From Armatimonadota bacterium (GTDB lineage: Bacteria; Armatimonadota; Fimbriimonadia; Fimbriimonadales; Fimbriimonadaceae), in assembly GCA_037138755.1 (NCBI GenBank), contig JBAXHT010000004.1:143228-207227 (forward strand): a stretch of DNA of 64,000 nucleotides. The letters are read 5' to 3'. Both the position numbers and the translations under genes were made by a program. Positions 25,638-33,981 of this stretch are shown in pieces (the stretch's first letter is position 1; every line of letters begins with the position of its first letter). Below the pieces are notes generated by a model, which did not search any database, had not been told where the DNA came from, and worked only from the letters and a program-made list of their open reading frames with translations.

Positions 25638-26231
25638 ATGAAAAACCTTAACAAAGTGATCATTCTCGGAACGGCCATGATGGCTGTCTCCGCAAACGCG
25701 CAGTTTGGTGCGGCATCGAAGAAGGACTTCACCATGGAAAATGGAAAGTCGGGTGGCTACTTCACCTACAACCCGTTCACTCGGGCAACCGGTGGGGGAG
25801 CGGACTCGAGTGGATACAGCTTCTCAGTAGAAAAGCTGATCGGCTCCAAAGAAATGGCAGAGTCGATTCTTGGATTTTCCCAAGCGCGGGTAGACGGTAC
25901 TACCCTCTGGCAGCTCAGCTATCGAATGTATACCGGCGCAGACACTAGTTTGCAGCTTGGTGTGTATGGCGGTGACGGATTTGGCGGAAAGAACGATTTC
26001 AGTATCCACTATTGGAAAGACTTGCCTTCACAAGGTGAAAGAGCGATCAACCTATCGCTCTTTGGCGGAGTGTACAGAGATTCGACCGACAACAAGTTCG
26101 ATCTGAGCTTTGGAGTCAAGGCTTCGTATCCTCTACAGAACTCCGTTAGCATCGACGCCACTTTCTGGCAGTTCCGACGGGGCGGAGATAACGGTAACTT
26201 CCTAACCCTCGGCGTCGGTTACAAGTTCTAA
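25638..26231 (+). CDS. Putative outer-membrane beta-barrel protein
   Basis: 197 residues with a signal peptide (1-21, cut after ANA). The mature part alternates polar and aromatic residues in about eight to ten strands (LWQLSYRMYT, SLQLGVYGG, INLSLFGGVY, FDLSFGVKASY, SIDATFWQF) and ends LGVGYKF with a terminal Phe, the signal for outer-membrane insertion. No family is recognised. It has the best classical promoter and ribosome site of the window plus a strong terminator, consistent with high expression. Confidence 0.65.
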   Translation: MKNLNKVIILGTAMMAVSANAQFGAASKKDFTMENGKSGGYFTYNPFTRATGGGADSSGYSFSVEKLIGSKEMAESILGFSQARVDGTTLWQLSYRMYTGADTSLQLGVYGGDGFGGKNDFSIHYWKDLPSQGERAINLSLFGGVYRDSTDNKFDLSFGVKASYPLQNSVSIDATFWQFRRGGDNGNFLTLGVGYKF

Positions 26232-26252
26232 GTGGACTGGTCGATTTAGCAG

Positions 26253-26290
26253 AAACGGGAGATCACTGCATGCGATCTCCCGTTTTCTTG
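26253..26290 (+). terminator. Rho-independent terminator
   Basis: Twelve-base perfect stem AAACGGGAGATC / GATCTCCCGTTT, nine-base loop, then TTCTTG. It closes the beta-barrel gene. Confidence 0.8.
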
Positions 26291-26305
26291 TTGCAGTTCC
26301 TTTCG

Positions 26306-26860
26306 TCAGGCGAATGACGGTTCCAGATCCTTCTGGAGCATTGCCCTTGCTCGGAACAGCCAGCTCTTGATCGTTCCCTCCGGCTTATGGAGCTGGATGG
26401 CGATTTCGTTTACGTCCATGTGCTCGAAGTGCCGCATCATGATGATCTGGCGATATCGCCATGGAAGCCGCTTGATTGCCTCCATGATTTGACCTTGTAG
26501 CAAGGCACCCTCGGCTCGCTCGGTCATCTCTCCGTTGTCGCTTAGCGAGTACTCGTGGTTGTCGATTGACTCGGTTGAATTTTTTCGCTGGCGGGCAAGG
26601 TCCACGATGCAGTTCATGCAGATGCGTGTAAGCCACGGTCGAAGCGGCCGGCTAGTGTCGAAGTCCTTCAGGCTGCGGAAAGCCTTAACGAAGGTTTCTT
26701 GAACGACATCCGCGGCGTCGTCGGTGTTGTGCAGCTTTCGAAGCGCGAGTCCAATAAGCATCGGTCGGTAGGTATCCATCAGCGATTGGAAAGCGTCGGC
26801 ATTACCGTTTCGGATTTCCATCACAAGACTCGACTCCCAGGACTGCACGTAGGTGTTCAT
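26306..26860 (-). CDS. ECF-type RNA polymerase sigma factor
   Basis: 184 residues from the ATG at 26860, which has GGGAG nine bases ahead; the frame extends 12 codons upstream to 26896. Region 2: AFQSLMDTYRPMLIGLALRKL, then DDAADVVQETFVKAFRSLKDF and RPLRPWLTRICMNCIVDLARQR. Region 4: IKRLPWRYRQIIMMRHFEHMDVNEIA, then KPEGTIKSWLFRARAMLQ. It directs transcription under a stress or envelope signal; no anti-sigma factor gene follows. The upstream spacer is AT-rich with TATAAT-like sequences. Confidence 0.9.
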   Translation of the reverse strand: MNTYVQSWESSLVMEIRNGNADAFQSLMDTYRPMLIGLALRKLHNTDDAADVVQETFVKAFRSLKDFDTSRPLRPWLTRICMNCIVDLARQRKNSTESIDNHEYSLSDNGEMTERAEGALLQGQIMEAIKRLPWRYRQIIMMRHFEHMDVNEIAIQLHKPEGTIKSWLFRARAMLQKDLEPSFA

Positions 26861-27019
26861 TTCTATTTCTCCCAATGTTCTTTGAGGTTTCTTCATTCCT
26901 CAACACATATATTATAGATTATTTCAAAGAGACTTTAAGAAAATTGAATATTGCTAGGTCTAAATCTTCATTGTTCTTTAACCTAAGGAACAAAGCTAGG
27001 TTCACCCGATGATCTCTAC

Positions 27020-27829
27020 ATGGGAGAATTGCGGGGGCTTCTCTTACGAGTATTTGCGGGGATTGGGCTTTGCACGGCAACGGGAACGGCTGTCGACAGG
27101 ACGTTGTTGCAGGAGTCGTTTGTCCCGATACCTGTCGATTTGAGTGTGGACCGTCGGCTGGATGCGTATGTGCCGTTCTATCGACGAATGTTGCCGCTCG
27201 TGGATGATCGACATCCTATCAGCCCTCTGGAGCTGAGAAAAGTCGCGGATGATTGGGTACGAGCATCGCAAGGAGGTCAACTCTTGCCGCTCGAAGCAAG
27301 TTTTCATGGGGAGAATCTAGTTGAGTCTCCCAAAGCACAACTTCTCTACGCCACGGCGAAAATCGCAGATCAACTTAACAGAGTGGCCGAAGTTGAGATC
27401 CAGAATGGCTTGTTTGACGATGGAATCAGTGACGCGCTGAGAGCCAATGTCATGATCGAGTCGATCCGGTTTGCATCGCCTTCAGCAATGCTAACAACTG
27501 CCAACGTAGCTCGACGCTCGCTAAAACTCGCCTCTACCAATATCTCTCGTGCGAAGCGGATTCCTGCTCACCTCCTGGTTCAAGTGAGAAGCGAAGGGGA
27601 TTTGGAGAGCCGCTACGCTGATATGATGCGCCGTGTTGAACGCCAGAAGCTGGTCTACTCCGTTAGGTACGGAGCTGCGGACGCGGAAGAGGTGTCGAGG
27701 GAGGAATACGAGACTGTTGCATTACGGAACGAGACGAGAGCACAAAAATTCTTCGGCTTCGAAAGTGCAGTCGTCCTCAATCGTGGCGCCAAGGCTTGCC
27801 AATTTGCACCCGAATCAAAGGTCAAGTAG
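27020..27829 (+). CDS. Hypothetical protein
   Basis: 269 residues, no family recognised. A weakly hydrophobic N-terminus (VFAGIGLCTATGTAV) may be an export signal or anchor. The rest is helical and charged, with a repeated look in the region RNETRAQKFFGFESAVVLNRG. It ends 15 bases inside the McsB-like gene on the opposite strand. GATGAT six bases before the ATG is a poor match to the -10 pattern. Confidence 0.6.
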   Translation: MGELRGLLLRVFAGIGLCTATGTAVDRTLLQESFVPIPVDLSVDRRLDAYVPFYRRMLPLVDDRHPISPLELRKVADDWVRASQGGQLLPLEASFHGENLVESPKAQLLYATAKIADQLNRVAEVEIQNGLFDDGISDALRANVMIESIRFASPSAMLTTANVARRSLKLASTNISRAKRIPAHLLVQVRSEGDLESRYADMMRRVERQKLVYSVRYGAADAEEVSREEYETVALRNETRAQKFFGFESAVVLNRGAKACQFAPESKVK

Positions 27830-28750
27830 CTTTCGAAGGGTATCCGCTCGGCGACCGTCGGCAAACTCTTCGTCTTCGTGCATCAGTAAGTCGAGACTGT
27901 TTAGTGCTGCATCAATTCTGCGAATGTCACTGGAAAACCCTTCGGCCCCTGTTGCCGCGGCAAGCCTCAACCAACCAAGCACCCGAAACGCGTTTGGAAG
28001 CGTTACGCGTGGACTTGCCCTGATGTATTCCAAGGCCTCCTTGGCTTTTCGATTCAGCTTGGTCGCCTCTAGTCCCAGCCTGGTTTCACGTTCTCTGTCT
28101 GCTAAGTAATCGACGGCACCCATGAATTCGCCTAAGGATGCCAACGTGGTTGAGACTTGAGCGAATGCTCCTATGGGTCTTGAACCCTCGCCAAACAGCC
28201 CCCGTACTGTGATCTTCTTTTCGAGCAGGGCATCGAAAACTTCACCCCTTAAGGCGTCATGCCCCAGTCCGACGAGGTGCATCATAGTCGAGAATCGGCG
28301 ACCCTCGCCGCAGTTGTAGACTGAACTTGCCAAGAATCCTTGTTGGCTAGAATGTGCAACGTCCAGATGTTTTGTAAGAATTTGCAGAAACGAGTTTGCG
28401 ATTTGTTCGGCTTTTGAAACGTTGTCTGCCGCACTGACAGCCTGAAGCCTGATGTGATCCTCTTCGTTCACCATTACGCTGAGCGTTCGGTCCTTGTTGT
28501 AAATCACCGCGCGACCGGGCAGGTACCAGGGGAAATTTGGTGAGATCAGGCGCTGCGATAAGAGTCGTTCCCGCTCTTTGGCAGTGATCGATCGGTTCAC
28601 AATAAGAGTTGGGTCAACCTGTTTAACCGCCGCAATCACTTTGTTCATCACTTCGATGAGCTCAAGAGAGTCTGCGGCTGTCGGAAACTTGTGGTTTGCG
28701 AGATTCCGCATGTAGCGGACCCGTGATGAAAGCGCAACGTCTGAACTCAT
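27815..28750 (-). CDS. McsB-like protein arginine kinase homologue with altered active-site loop
   Basis: 311 residues aligned over the ATP:guanido phosphotransferase domain: SSRVRYMRNLANHKFP at 8-23, RLLSQRLISPN, and VNEEDHIRLQ near 94-103. The later RGLFGEGSRPIGAFAQVS loop is well kept. In the segment where McsB has SCPTNIGTGLR, this protein reads SSVYNCGEGRR (142-152), so the reactive Cys is Ser143 and the CPT motif is lost. McsB phosphorylates arginines to mark proteins for ClpCP. Here it may be altered or inactive. No mcsA, ctsR or clpC gene is adjacent. Confidence 0.75.
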   Translation of the reverse strand: MSSDVALSSRVRYMRNLANHKFPTAADSLELIEVMNKVIAAVKQVDPTLIVNRSITAKERERLLSQRLISPNFPWYLPGRAVIYNKDRTLSVMVNEEDHIRLQAVSAADNVSKAEQIANSFLQILTKHLDVAHSSQQGFLASSVYNCGEGRRFSTMMHLVGLGHDALRGEVFDALLEKKITVRGLFGEGSRPIGAFAQVSTTLASLGEFMGAVDYLADRERETRLGLEATKLNRKAKEALEYIRASPRVTLPNAFRVLGWLRLAAATGAEGFSSDIRRIDAALNSLDLLMHEDEEFADGRRADTLRKLLDL

Positions 28751-28869
28751 TTTTCGGATTTGGGACTTTGCGCAGCGTGCTTCGCAGAGTGAATATTAGC
28801 ACGATCCCTCCCTATTTCCCCCCGCCCCTTGACCAACAATGATGGATGGAGGTAAATTCTTCACTCCAT

Positions 28870-28945
<76 letters not shown>

Positions 28946-28958
28946 CAGTTTTAGGTTC

Positions 28959-28986
28959 AAAAAGCTCCTTTTTAGGGGCTTTTTTG
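28959..28986 (+). terminator. Terminator after tRNA-Asn
   Basis: AAAAAGCTCC and GGGGCTTTTT flank a short loop, followed by further T. Confidence 0.75.
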
Positions 28987-29009
28987 TTGCCCGAAAATCA
29001 CTTCGGTGA

Positions 29010-29431
29010 GTACCGGGAGTCTACGACGGTGGACGCCAGTCCTGGGCCATCACCCTGTCCATCTCAACTCCGATTGCAGATGGCGGAAGCTGCAAAGTCC
29101 GGGCGGATCAAGAGCGGGCCGTTTTGGAAAACAGCTTGGCAAACCTTGAAGCCAAACGGATCGACCTGGAAACCATTTCTAATACCGCCCATCAAACCTT
29201 CATGGCGCGAGCCGATCAGTATCGGTCGCTGCTGACCTCCGAATCCCCAGCCATACAGGCCCTGAAAATCGCCCAGAAGCGCTACGAAGCAGGCGTCTCA
29301 AGCCGAAGCTATCTCGCGACATGATTTCAGCGGAAACAACCGTGATTCGAGCAAGAACTAACACGATTGGCTCCTTCGTCAACATCCGACGATCTCAGAT
29401 AGACATCCTCGAGGCAACCGGTCGGATCTGA
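29010..29431 (+). pseudogene. TolC-family outer-membrane efflux protein, C-terminal remnant with frameshift
   Basis: After an in-frame stop at 29007-29009, frame 0 reads SWAITLSISTPIADGG, then helices ending ALKIAQKRYEAGVSS and a stop at 29325. This is the second-half TolC pattern (W-x-slsiPifDGG, then A-x2-RY-x-aG). The next frame continues with RDMISAETTVIRARTN to RSQIDILEATGRI and a stop at 29429, matching the family's last helix. A frameshift near 29315-29320 and loss of the 5' part show decay. No start codon or signal peptide remains. It lies between tRNA-Asn and miaB. Confidence 0.6.
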
Positions 29432-29432
29432 A

Positions 29433-30818
29433 CTAAACAAGATCGCCAGCGAGTCCCCATTGATGGGCGGAGATCGCTTTGACTTTCGCCAGTCGACCAA
29501 TTCGAACGGGAGAAGCTTCGAAGTGCATCATTGTCTGCTCACGCGAGTAGCCTTGCATGAGTCGGGGATTTCTTGGAGAGGTTCCCTCAACGAGCACTTC
29601 GTACACCTCGCCAACTCGGCCCTGGTTTACAGAAACTGTTACTTCGTTCTGCAGGGAGATCAGCTCCGCTAGTCGCTTCTTCTTCACTGAATCGCTCACT
29701 TGGCCATCCCAAACCGCAGCCGGAGTGCCCGGTCGGGGCGAGTAGGCGAACATGAATGCCCAGTCAAAACGGAATTCACGGACCGCCTCAAGGGTCGCTT
29801 GAAACTCCTCTTCGGTTTCTTCCGCAAATCCAACAATAAGGTCGGTTGTTATTCCTACACCAGGAATCATTGATCTGATCTCACTGACAATATCGCGGAA
29901 CGACTCGAGCGTGTAAAGGCGTTTCATCCGAGAGAGCTCCGAGTTTGAGCCGGCCTGAAGGGGCATGTGTACCTGCTCCATCACCTGTGGAACATCGCGA
30001 ATCACTTCAATGAGATCTTTCCTGAAATCCCGGGGATACGGTGAGGTGAACCGAATACGCTCGATTCCCGGAACTTCCGCAACCTTAACCAAGAGCTCAG
30101 AGAAGGGAACCTTGCCCTCCATCAAATTCTTTCCGTAGGAGTTAACGGTCTGACCCAAGAGGCAAACTTCTTTGGTTCCAAGGTCAGCCAGCCGCTTGAC
30201 TTCGTCGAGAATTTCCTCAGTGGGTCGTGACCTTTCTCGGCCCCGCGTTGTGGGAACGATGCAAAATGTGCAGAATTTGTCGCAACCGTACTGGATCGGG
30301 ACGTGCGCTTTGAGTTTTCCCTCTCGTCCGACGTGCCGCGTTGGAACCTGTGTGACTACCGTTCCTCTGCGCTCCGGAAGTTCAATTCTTGAGGCAAACC
30401 GTCCTCCTTCGAGTGCTTCCGTAACCAGCGCAGGGATCTCGGAGAGGTTGCCAGTTCCGACGACGAAGTCAACGTGCGGGGCCCTGCGCCGAATCTCCTC
30501 AGACCTCAGCTGCGCCATGCACCCGCACACGCCGATGACGGTATCCGGGAAGCGTTCCTTGAGGAAGCGCAATTCTCCGATGAGCGAGAACGCCTTATCT
30601 TCTGGCTTCTGCCTGACGGAGCAAGTGTTCAACAAGACGACCTGCGCCTCCCTGATCGATCCGACCGGCGAAAAGCCAATTTGCTCAAGGTACAGCGCCA
30701 TCTGTTCGCTATCCTCCTCATTCATCTGGCATCCCCAGGTTTGAACAAAGTAAGTCCCCGTCTTGCGAAGAGACGCGGGTTGCTCGAGAAGGCTTTTAGG
30801 AGTAAGAAGTGTGCTCAC
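29433..30818 (-). CDS. miaB: tRNA-2-methylthio-N6-dimethylallyladenosine synthase
   Basis: 461 residues. An N-terminal MTTase domain with three cluster Cys (QTWGCQMNEEDSEQM, LNTCSVR, GVCGCMAQ), a radical-SAM core with CDKFCTFC, and a TRAM domain at the end. It adds methylthio to C2 of i6A37 in tRNAs reading UNN codons, using two 4Fe-4S clusters and SAM. The start is GTG with TCTAAT seven bases upstream. Its stop lies directly beside the tolC relic. Confidence 0.95.
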   Translation of the reverse strand: MSTLLTPKSLLEQPASLRKTGTYFVQTWGCQMNEEDSEQMALYLEQIGFSPVGSIREAQVVLLNTCSVRQKPEDKAFSLIGELRFLKERFPDTVIGVCGCMAQLRSEEIRRRAPHVDFVVGTGNLSEIPALVTEALEGGRFASRIELPERRGTVVTQVPTRHVGREGKLKAHVPIQYGCDKFCTFCIVPTTRGRERSRPTEEILDEVKRLADLGTKEVCLLGQTVNSYGKNLMEGKVPFSELLVKVAEVPGIERIRFTSPYPRDFRKDLIEVIRDVPQVMEQVHMPLQAGSNSELSRMKRLYTLESFRDIVSEIRSMIPGVGITTDLIVGFAEETEEEFQATLEAVREFRFDWAFMFAYSPRPGTPAAVWDGQVSDSVKKKRLAELISLQNEVTVSVNQGRVGEVYEVLVEGTSPRNPRLMQGYSREQTMMHFEASPVRIGRLAKVKAISAHQWGLAGDLV

Positions 30819-30888
30819 AAGAATGATTAGAAGGAACTTCCAGAATACCTGTCAGGTTCAAATGAGCATGGTTGACTCATCAAAACCG

Positions 30889-30894
30889 TATACT
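30889..30894 (+). promoter_or_regulatory. -10 box TATACT, six bases before ATG
   Basis: TATACT, six bases, ATG at 30901. It selects this ATG over upstream in-frame codons at 30763 and 30862. Confidence 0.55.
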
Positions 30895-30900
30895 CATACG

Positions 30901-32019
30901 ATGTCATTCTCTAAGCTCAATCGAGCGGTCATTATTTGCGCGGCCCTCGGCTTGTTTGTTGCGATGGTTCTTTCGTTCCAACACTTGTTCGGAAAAGAAG
31001 TTCCCTGTATGTCAGGCAAGGGCTGCTTGTTGGTAGCGTCGCACCCTTCCTCCTACTGGGGAAAGATTCCTGTTGCCTTTTTCGGAGCCTTCGGCTACCT
31101 TGCTATCCTGGCTCTTGCGGGAGCTAGGGCGGCAATCGGAAACGTGTTTCGGAGCCAACTGGTGCTCGTCGGCTTCTTGCTTTGCGCCTTCGGGTTTGCG
31201 ACGAGTTGGTATCTGCAATACGTTTCGAAGACCGTCATTTTCGCCTTCTGCCCCTGGTGTTTCACGTCGGCGATCATCATGACGGTTCTGTTCGGCCTGC
31301 ACGCTAAGATGTATTCGATCATCGGACAAAATCAGGAAACAGCTTCTGATTCTCGGCCCGATGCAATCATCGCTTCTGTCGGACTTGCGGTAGCCCTTAT
31401 CGGAAGTTTTGGACTTATTAGCACTCAGAACAAGATGTCTGCTATCAACGAAGCGGTTTCTGCCGTCCAATCAACCCAGCTCATCGCGACTCCGGGAAAC
31501 ATCCTTGGAGATGATAAGGCTAAGGTTACGCTAGTTGAGTTTGCCGATCTGTGCTGTCCAGCCTGTCGAACTGGCTTCCCTAAGCTGATGGAGTTCAAAC
31601 AGAAGTATGGGGACAAGATTCGAGTCGTTTATCGGCACTTCCCGCTGTTCAAAATTCCTGGGCATGAGATGAGTCCGCTGGCAACTGTCGCCGCCGAAGT
31701 TGCGGCGGACGAAGGCAAATTCTGGCAATTTGCTTCGGCATTCACTTCCAGCCCCGAAGTCGCTAAGACGCCAGATGAAGTCTTCGCCATCGCCGAGGGA
31801 GTAGGGGTCTCCAGGGCTTCTATAGAAAAGGCGGCAGCAGATTCAAATTCCCCCGCGTCTCTTCGAGTCGTGAGAGACCAGGAGTGCGCGATCGAAACCC
31901 TCAAGGTTGCAGGGACACCGACTTATTTTCTTCAGTACAACGGAAAGACCAAGAAGTTGAACGGTGAAGGACTCAGCACGGAAATGAGCAGTGAAGAAGT
32001 TCAGGCATTGTTGAAGTAA
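30901..32019 (+). CDS. Vitamin K epoxide reductase-DsbA fusion (disulfide-bond formation)
   Basis: 372 residues. The N-terminal VKOR domain has about five membrane helices, loop cysteines C36 and C42, and active site CPWC at 117-120. The C-terminal half (about 205-372) is a DsbA-like thioredoxin domain with CPAC (in LCCPACRTGFP) and a cis-Pro in KVAGTPTYF. The VKOR part reoxidises the thioredoxin part using quinone, so one protein covers DsbA and DsbB roles in the periplasm. The start is set by TATACT. The stop overlaps the mnmA start by one base (TAATG). Confidence 0.92.
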   Translation: MSFSKLNRAVIICAALGLFVAMVLSFQHLFGKEVPCMSGKGCLLVASHPSSYWGKIPVAFFGAFGYLAILALAGARAAIGNVFRSQLVLVGFLLCAFGFATSWYLQYVSKTVIFAFCPWCFTSAIIMTVLFGLHAKMYSIIGQNQETASDSRPDAIIASVGLAVALIGSFGLISTQNKMSAINEAVSAVQSTQLIATPGNILGDDKAKVTLVEFADLCCPACRTGFPKLMEFKQKYGDKIRVVYRHFPLFKIPGHEMSPLATVAAEVAADEGKFWQFASAFTSSPEVAKTPDEVFAIAEGVGVSRASIEKAAADSNSPASLRVVRDQECAIETLKVAGTPTYFLQYNGKTKKLNGEGLSTEMSSEEVQALLK

Positions 32020-33137
32020 TGGCTAAGAAACCAACGGTTCTGGTGGCGATGTCTGGCGGAGTAGATAGCTCTGTCGCGGCGGGCTTGATGAAGCAGCGTG
32101 GATACGACGTGGTCGGCCTGACAATGCAGATTTGGCAGGAGAGTCAGTGCGATCCGCGTCATGCCGGATGTTGTTCGCTTGGGGCCGTCGAGGATGCCCG
32201 GCGAGTTGCAAGGGTACTGGATATTCCGCACTACGTTCTGAACTTCAAAGAGGAGTTTCGCAAGTCGGTCATCGACAACTTTGTTGACGAGTACTCCAAA
32301 GGTCGAACTCCGAATCCTTGTGTCCAGTGCAATCGACACGTGAAGTTCGAAATCTTGATGCAGAAGATGATGGAGCTTGGCTGTGACAAGCTCGTCACCG
32401 GTCACTATGCGCGGATTCGTCGACGGGGTCATCAGTATCGTTTGCTCAAAGCGGTCGGCAAGGAAAAGGATCAGAGTTATGTGCTGTACATGCTCGGACA
32501 TGAGCAACTCCAACATGTGATGTTCCCGATGGGCGAAATCCGCTCGAAAGAAGTCGTGCGGGAGATGGCGCGTTCGCTAGGTCTTCACCTGGCTGACAAG
32601 CCTGATTCGCAGGAGATTTGCTTCGTCTCCGAGGCCGGAGGCTATAAGGAGTTCCTTCGCAAGGCTCGACCAGAGCTATTCGGTCCGGGGGCCATTCAGC
32701 TTGCCGATGGAACTCAGCTGGGAGTTCACGATGGCACCGCCGACTACACCATTGGTCAGCGGCGCGGCGTCAAGGTTGCTTCTAAGGACGGCAAGCCGAT
32801 GTATGTCATCGACCTTCAGCCGAAGACGAACACCGTAGTGCTTGGCTCGGAGAAGGATCTACTTCAGAGTGAAGTCATCTGCGAGGATATGTATTGGGCT
32901 GAAGCCCCGACGATGCCGATCAAAGTCCAAGCAAAGATTCGCTACAACATGATCGCGGTTCCGGCGACGCTGTATCCCTCTGGCAAGCTTGTTTTTGACG
33001 ATCCGGTCAAGGCAGTCACCCCAGGTCAGATGATGGTGGCTTACCGTGGTGCGACCGTGGTTGCGGGAGGACTGATCGCCGACGAAAACCGGACGACCCG
33101 CATGGAAAGAATCATTCCTGAGCTTGTAACCGCATAA
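32019..33137 (+). CDS. mnmA: tRNA-specific 2-thiouridylase
   Basis: 372 residues. PP-loop SGGVDSS at the start, catalytic Cys in TPNPCVQCNRHVKF and its partner in SQEICFV, followed by the two C-terminal beta domains (TIGQRRGV). It thiolates U34 of tRNA Lys, Glu and Gln; MnmG, encoded at 57756-59645, modifies the same base at C5. Cotranscribed with the VKOR-DsbA gene by a one-base overlap. Confidence 0.96.
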   Translation: MAKKPTVLVAMSGGVDSSVAAGLMKQRGYDVVGLTMQIWQESQCDPRHAGCCSLGAVEDARRVARVLDIPHYVLNFKEEFRKSVIDNFVDEYSKGRTPNPCVQCNRHVKFEILMQKMMELGCDKLVTGHYARIRRRGHQYRLLKAVGKEKDQSYVLYMLGHEQLQHVMFPMGEIRSKEVVREMARSLGLHLADKPDSQEICFVSEAGGYKEFLRKARPELFGPGAIQLADGTQLGVHDGTADYTIGQRRGVKVASKDGKPMYVIDLQPKTNTVVLGSEKDLLQSEVICEDMYWAEAPTMPIKVQAKIRYNMIAVPATLYPSGKLVFDDPVKAVTPGQMMVAYRGATVVAGGLIADENRTTRMERIIPELVTA

Positions 33138-33166
33138 AGATTGGAACGGTTCAAGTGCCTGGTTCA

Positions 33167-33172
33167 TATGCT
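33167..33172 (+). promoter_or_regulatory. -10 box TATGCT, six bases before ATG
   Basis: Located inside the longer open frame; it marks the ATG at 33179, where a signal peptide begins, as the real start. Confidence 0.5.
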
Positions 33173-33178
33173 GTTGTA

Positions 33179-33679
33179 ATGACCGCTCTCCTCGCCGCCG
33201 CCCTTCTCGGACAGCTCAAAATGGATCACCAGGTACCCGAGCTAACGGGTGACCAGTGGCTGAACACTGAAAAGCCGATCAAACTTGCCGATCGAAAGGG
33301 CAAGGTGACGCTCGTCCACTTCTGGACGTTTGCCTGCTACAACTGCAAAAACAATCTCCCGGCCGTCAAGCGGCTCACGGATCGGTTCAAGAATGACGAT
33401 GTCATCACCATTGGAGTCCACACGCCCGAGATCGACATCGAGAAGGACTTCAAGAAGGTCACCGAGCAGACCAAGAAACTCGGTATCGAGTATCCGGTTT
33501 TGTTCGACGGCAAGCTCGAAAACTGGAATGCCTGGAAGCTCGACTGCTGGCCAACGCTGTTCGTTATCGACAAAAAGGGCCGCTTCCGAGCCGGATGGCG
33601 AGGCGAGCTCAACTACAATGGGCAGAACGGAGAAGACAAAATCCGCGATGTAGTTATCAAGTTGCTTGCCGAGAAGTGA
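33179..33679 (+). CDS. TlpA/ResA-like exported thioredoxin
   Basis: 166 residues from the ATG at 33179, which opens a short signal peptide (TALLAAALLGQL). Thioredoxin fold: KVTLVHFWTFACYNCKNNLP with CxxC = CYNC, a strand VITIGVHTPEIDIEKDFKK, and cis-Pro in CWPTLFVIDKKG. The WTFxCxNC form is typical of the DipZ/TlpA thioredoxin family. It probably acts as a periplasmic thiol reductant or oxidase partner. A GTG at 33155 in frame would place eight residues before the signal peptide and is rejected. Confidence 0.82.
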   Translation: MTALLAAALLGQLKMDHQVPELTGDQWLNTEKPIKLADRKGKVTLVHFWTFACYNCKNNLPAVKRLTDRFKNDDVITIGVHTPEIDIEKDFKKVTEQTKKLGIEYPVLFDGKLENWNAWKLDCWPTLFVIDKKGRFRAGWRGELNYNGQNGEDKIRDVVIKLLAEK

Positions 33680-33735
33680 GAAAACCGTAACCGAACCCTT
33701 AACTTAGGCGTAAAATAAGCCTACAAGGAGAAGTG

Positions 33736-33972
33736 ATGAGCAATAACAACGATAGCGATTCCAGTGCAGTTCTTTACCTTTTGGCTGGGGTTGGCCTCGG
33801 CGCGATCATCGGCGCGGCCGCAGGAATGCTGTTTGCACCCAAGGCAGGCAACGAGACCAGAGACGAGCTGAACGATAAGTTCAAAGAGCTGAAGACCAAG
33901 ACCGAGGAGTGGATCAACGAGCAGAAGGCCAAAAAGGCCGTTGCTGACGCTCCTGAAGAGCTTGGCGTCTAA
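33736..33972 (+). CDS. YtxH-domain small membrane protein
   Basis: 78 residues. One glycine-rich membrane helix (about 12-33, VLYLLAGVGLGAIIGAAAGMLF) followed by APKAG-x-ETRDEL and a charged coiled helix, the YtxH/DUF948-like layout linked with general stress in Bacillus. A classical AAGGAG lies before the ATG and TAAAAT further up, so this is a leadered mRNA. Likely first gene of the run through guaA. Confidence 0.8.
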   Translation: MSNNNDSDSSAVLYLLAGVGLGAIIGAAAGMLFAPKAGNETRDELNDKFKELKTKTEEWINEQKAKKAVADAPEELGV

Positions 33973-33975
33973 ACT
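33970..33975 (+). promoter_or_regulatory. -10 box TAAACT, six bases before ATG
   Basis: Overlaps the ytxH stop (TAA) and ends six bases before the exporter ATG at 33982; an internal leaderless promoter is likely. Confidence 0.45.
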
Positions 33976-33981
33976 AGCTGT

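Noticed and set aside
33155..33178. GTG at 33155 as start of the TlpA-like gene
   Set aside because: It would put eight residues before the signal peptide; the ATG at 33179 has a -10 box at six bases.
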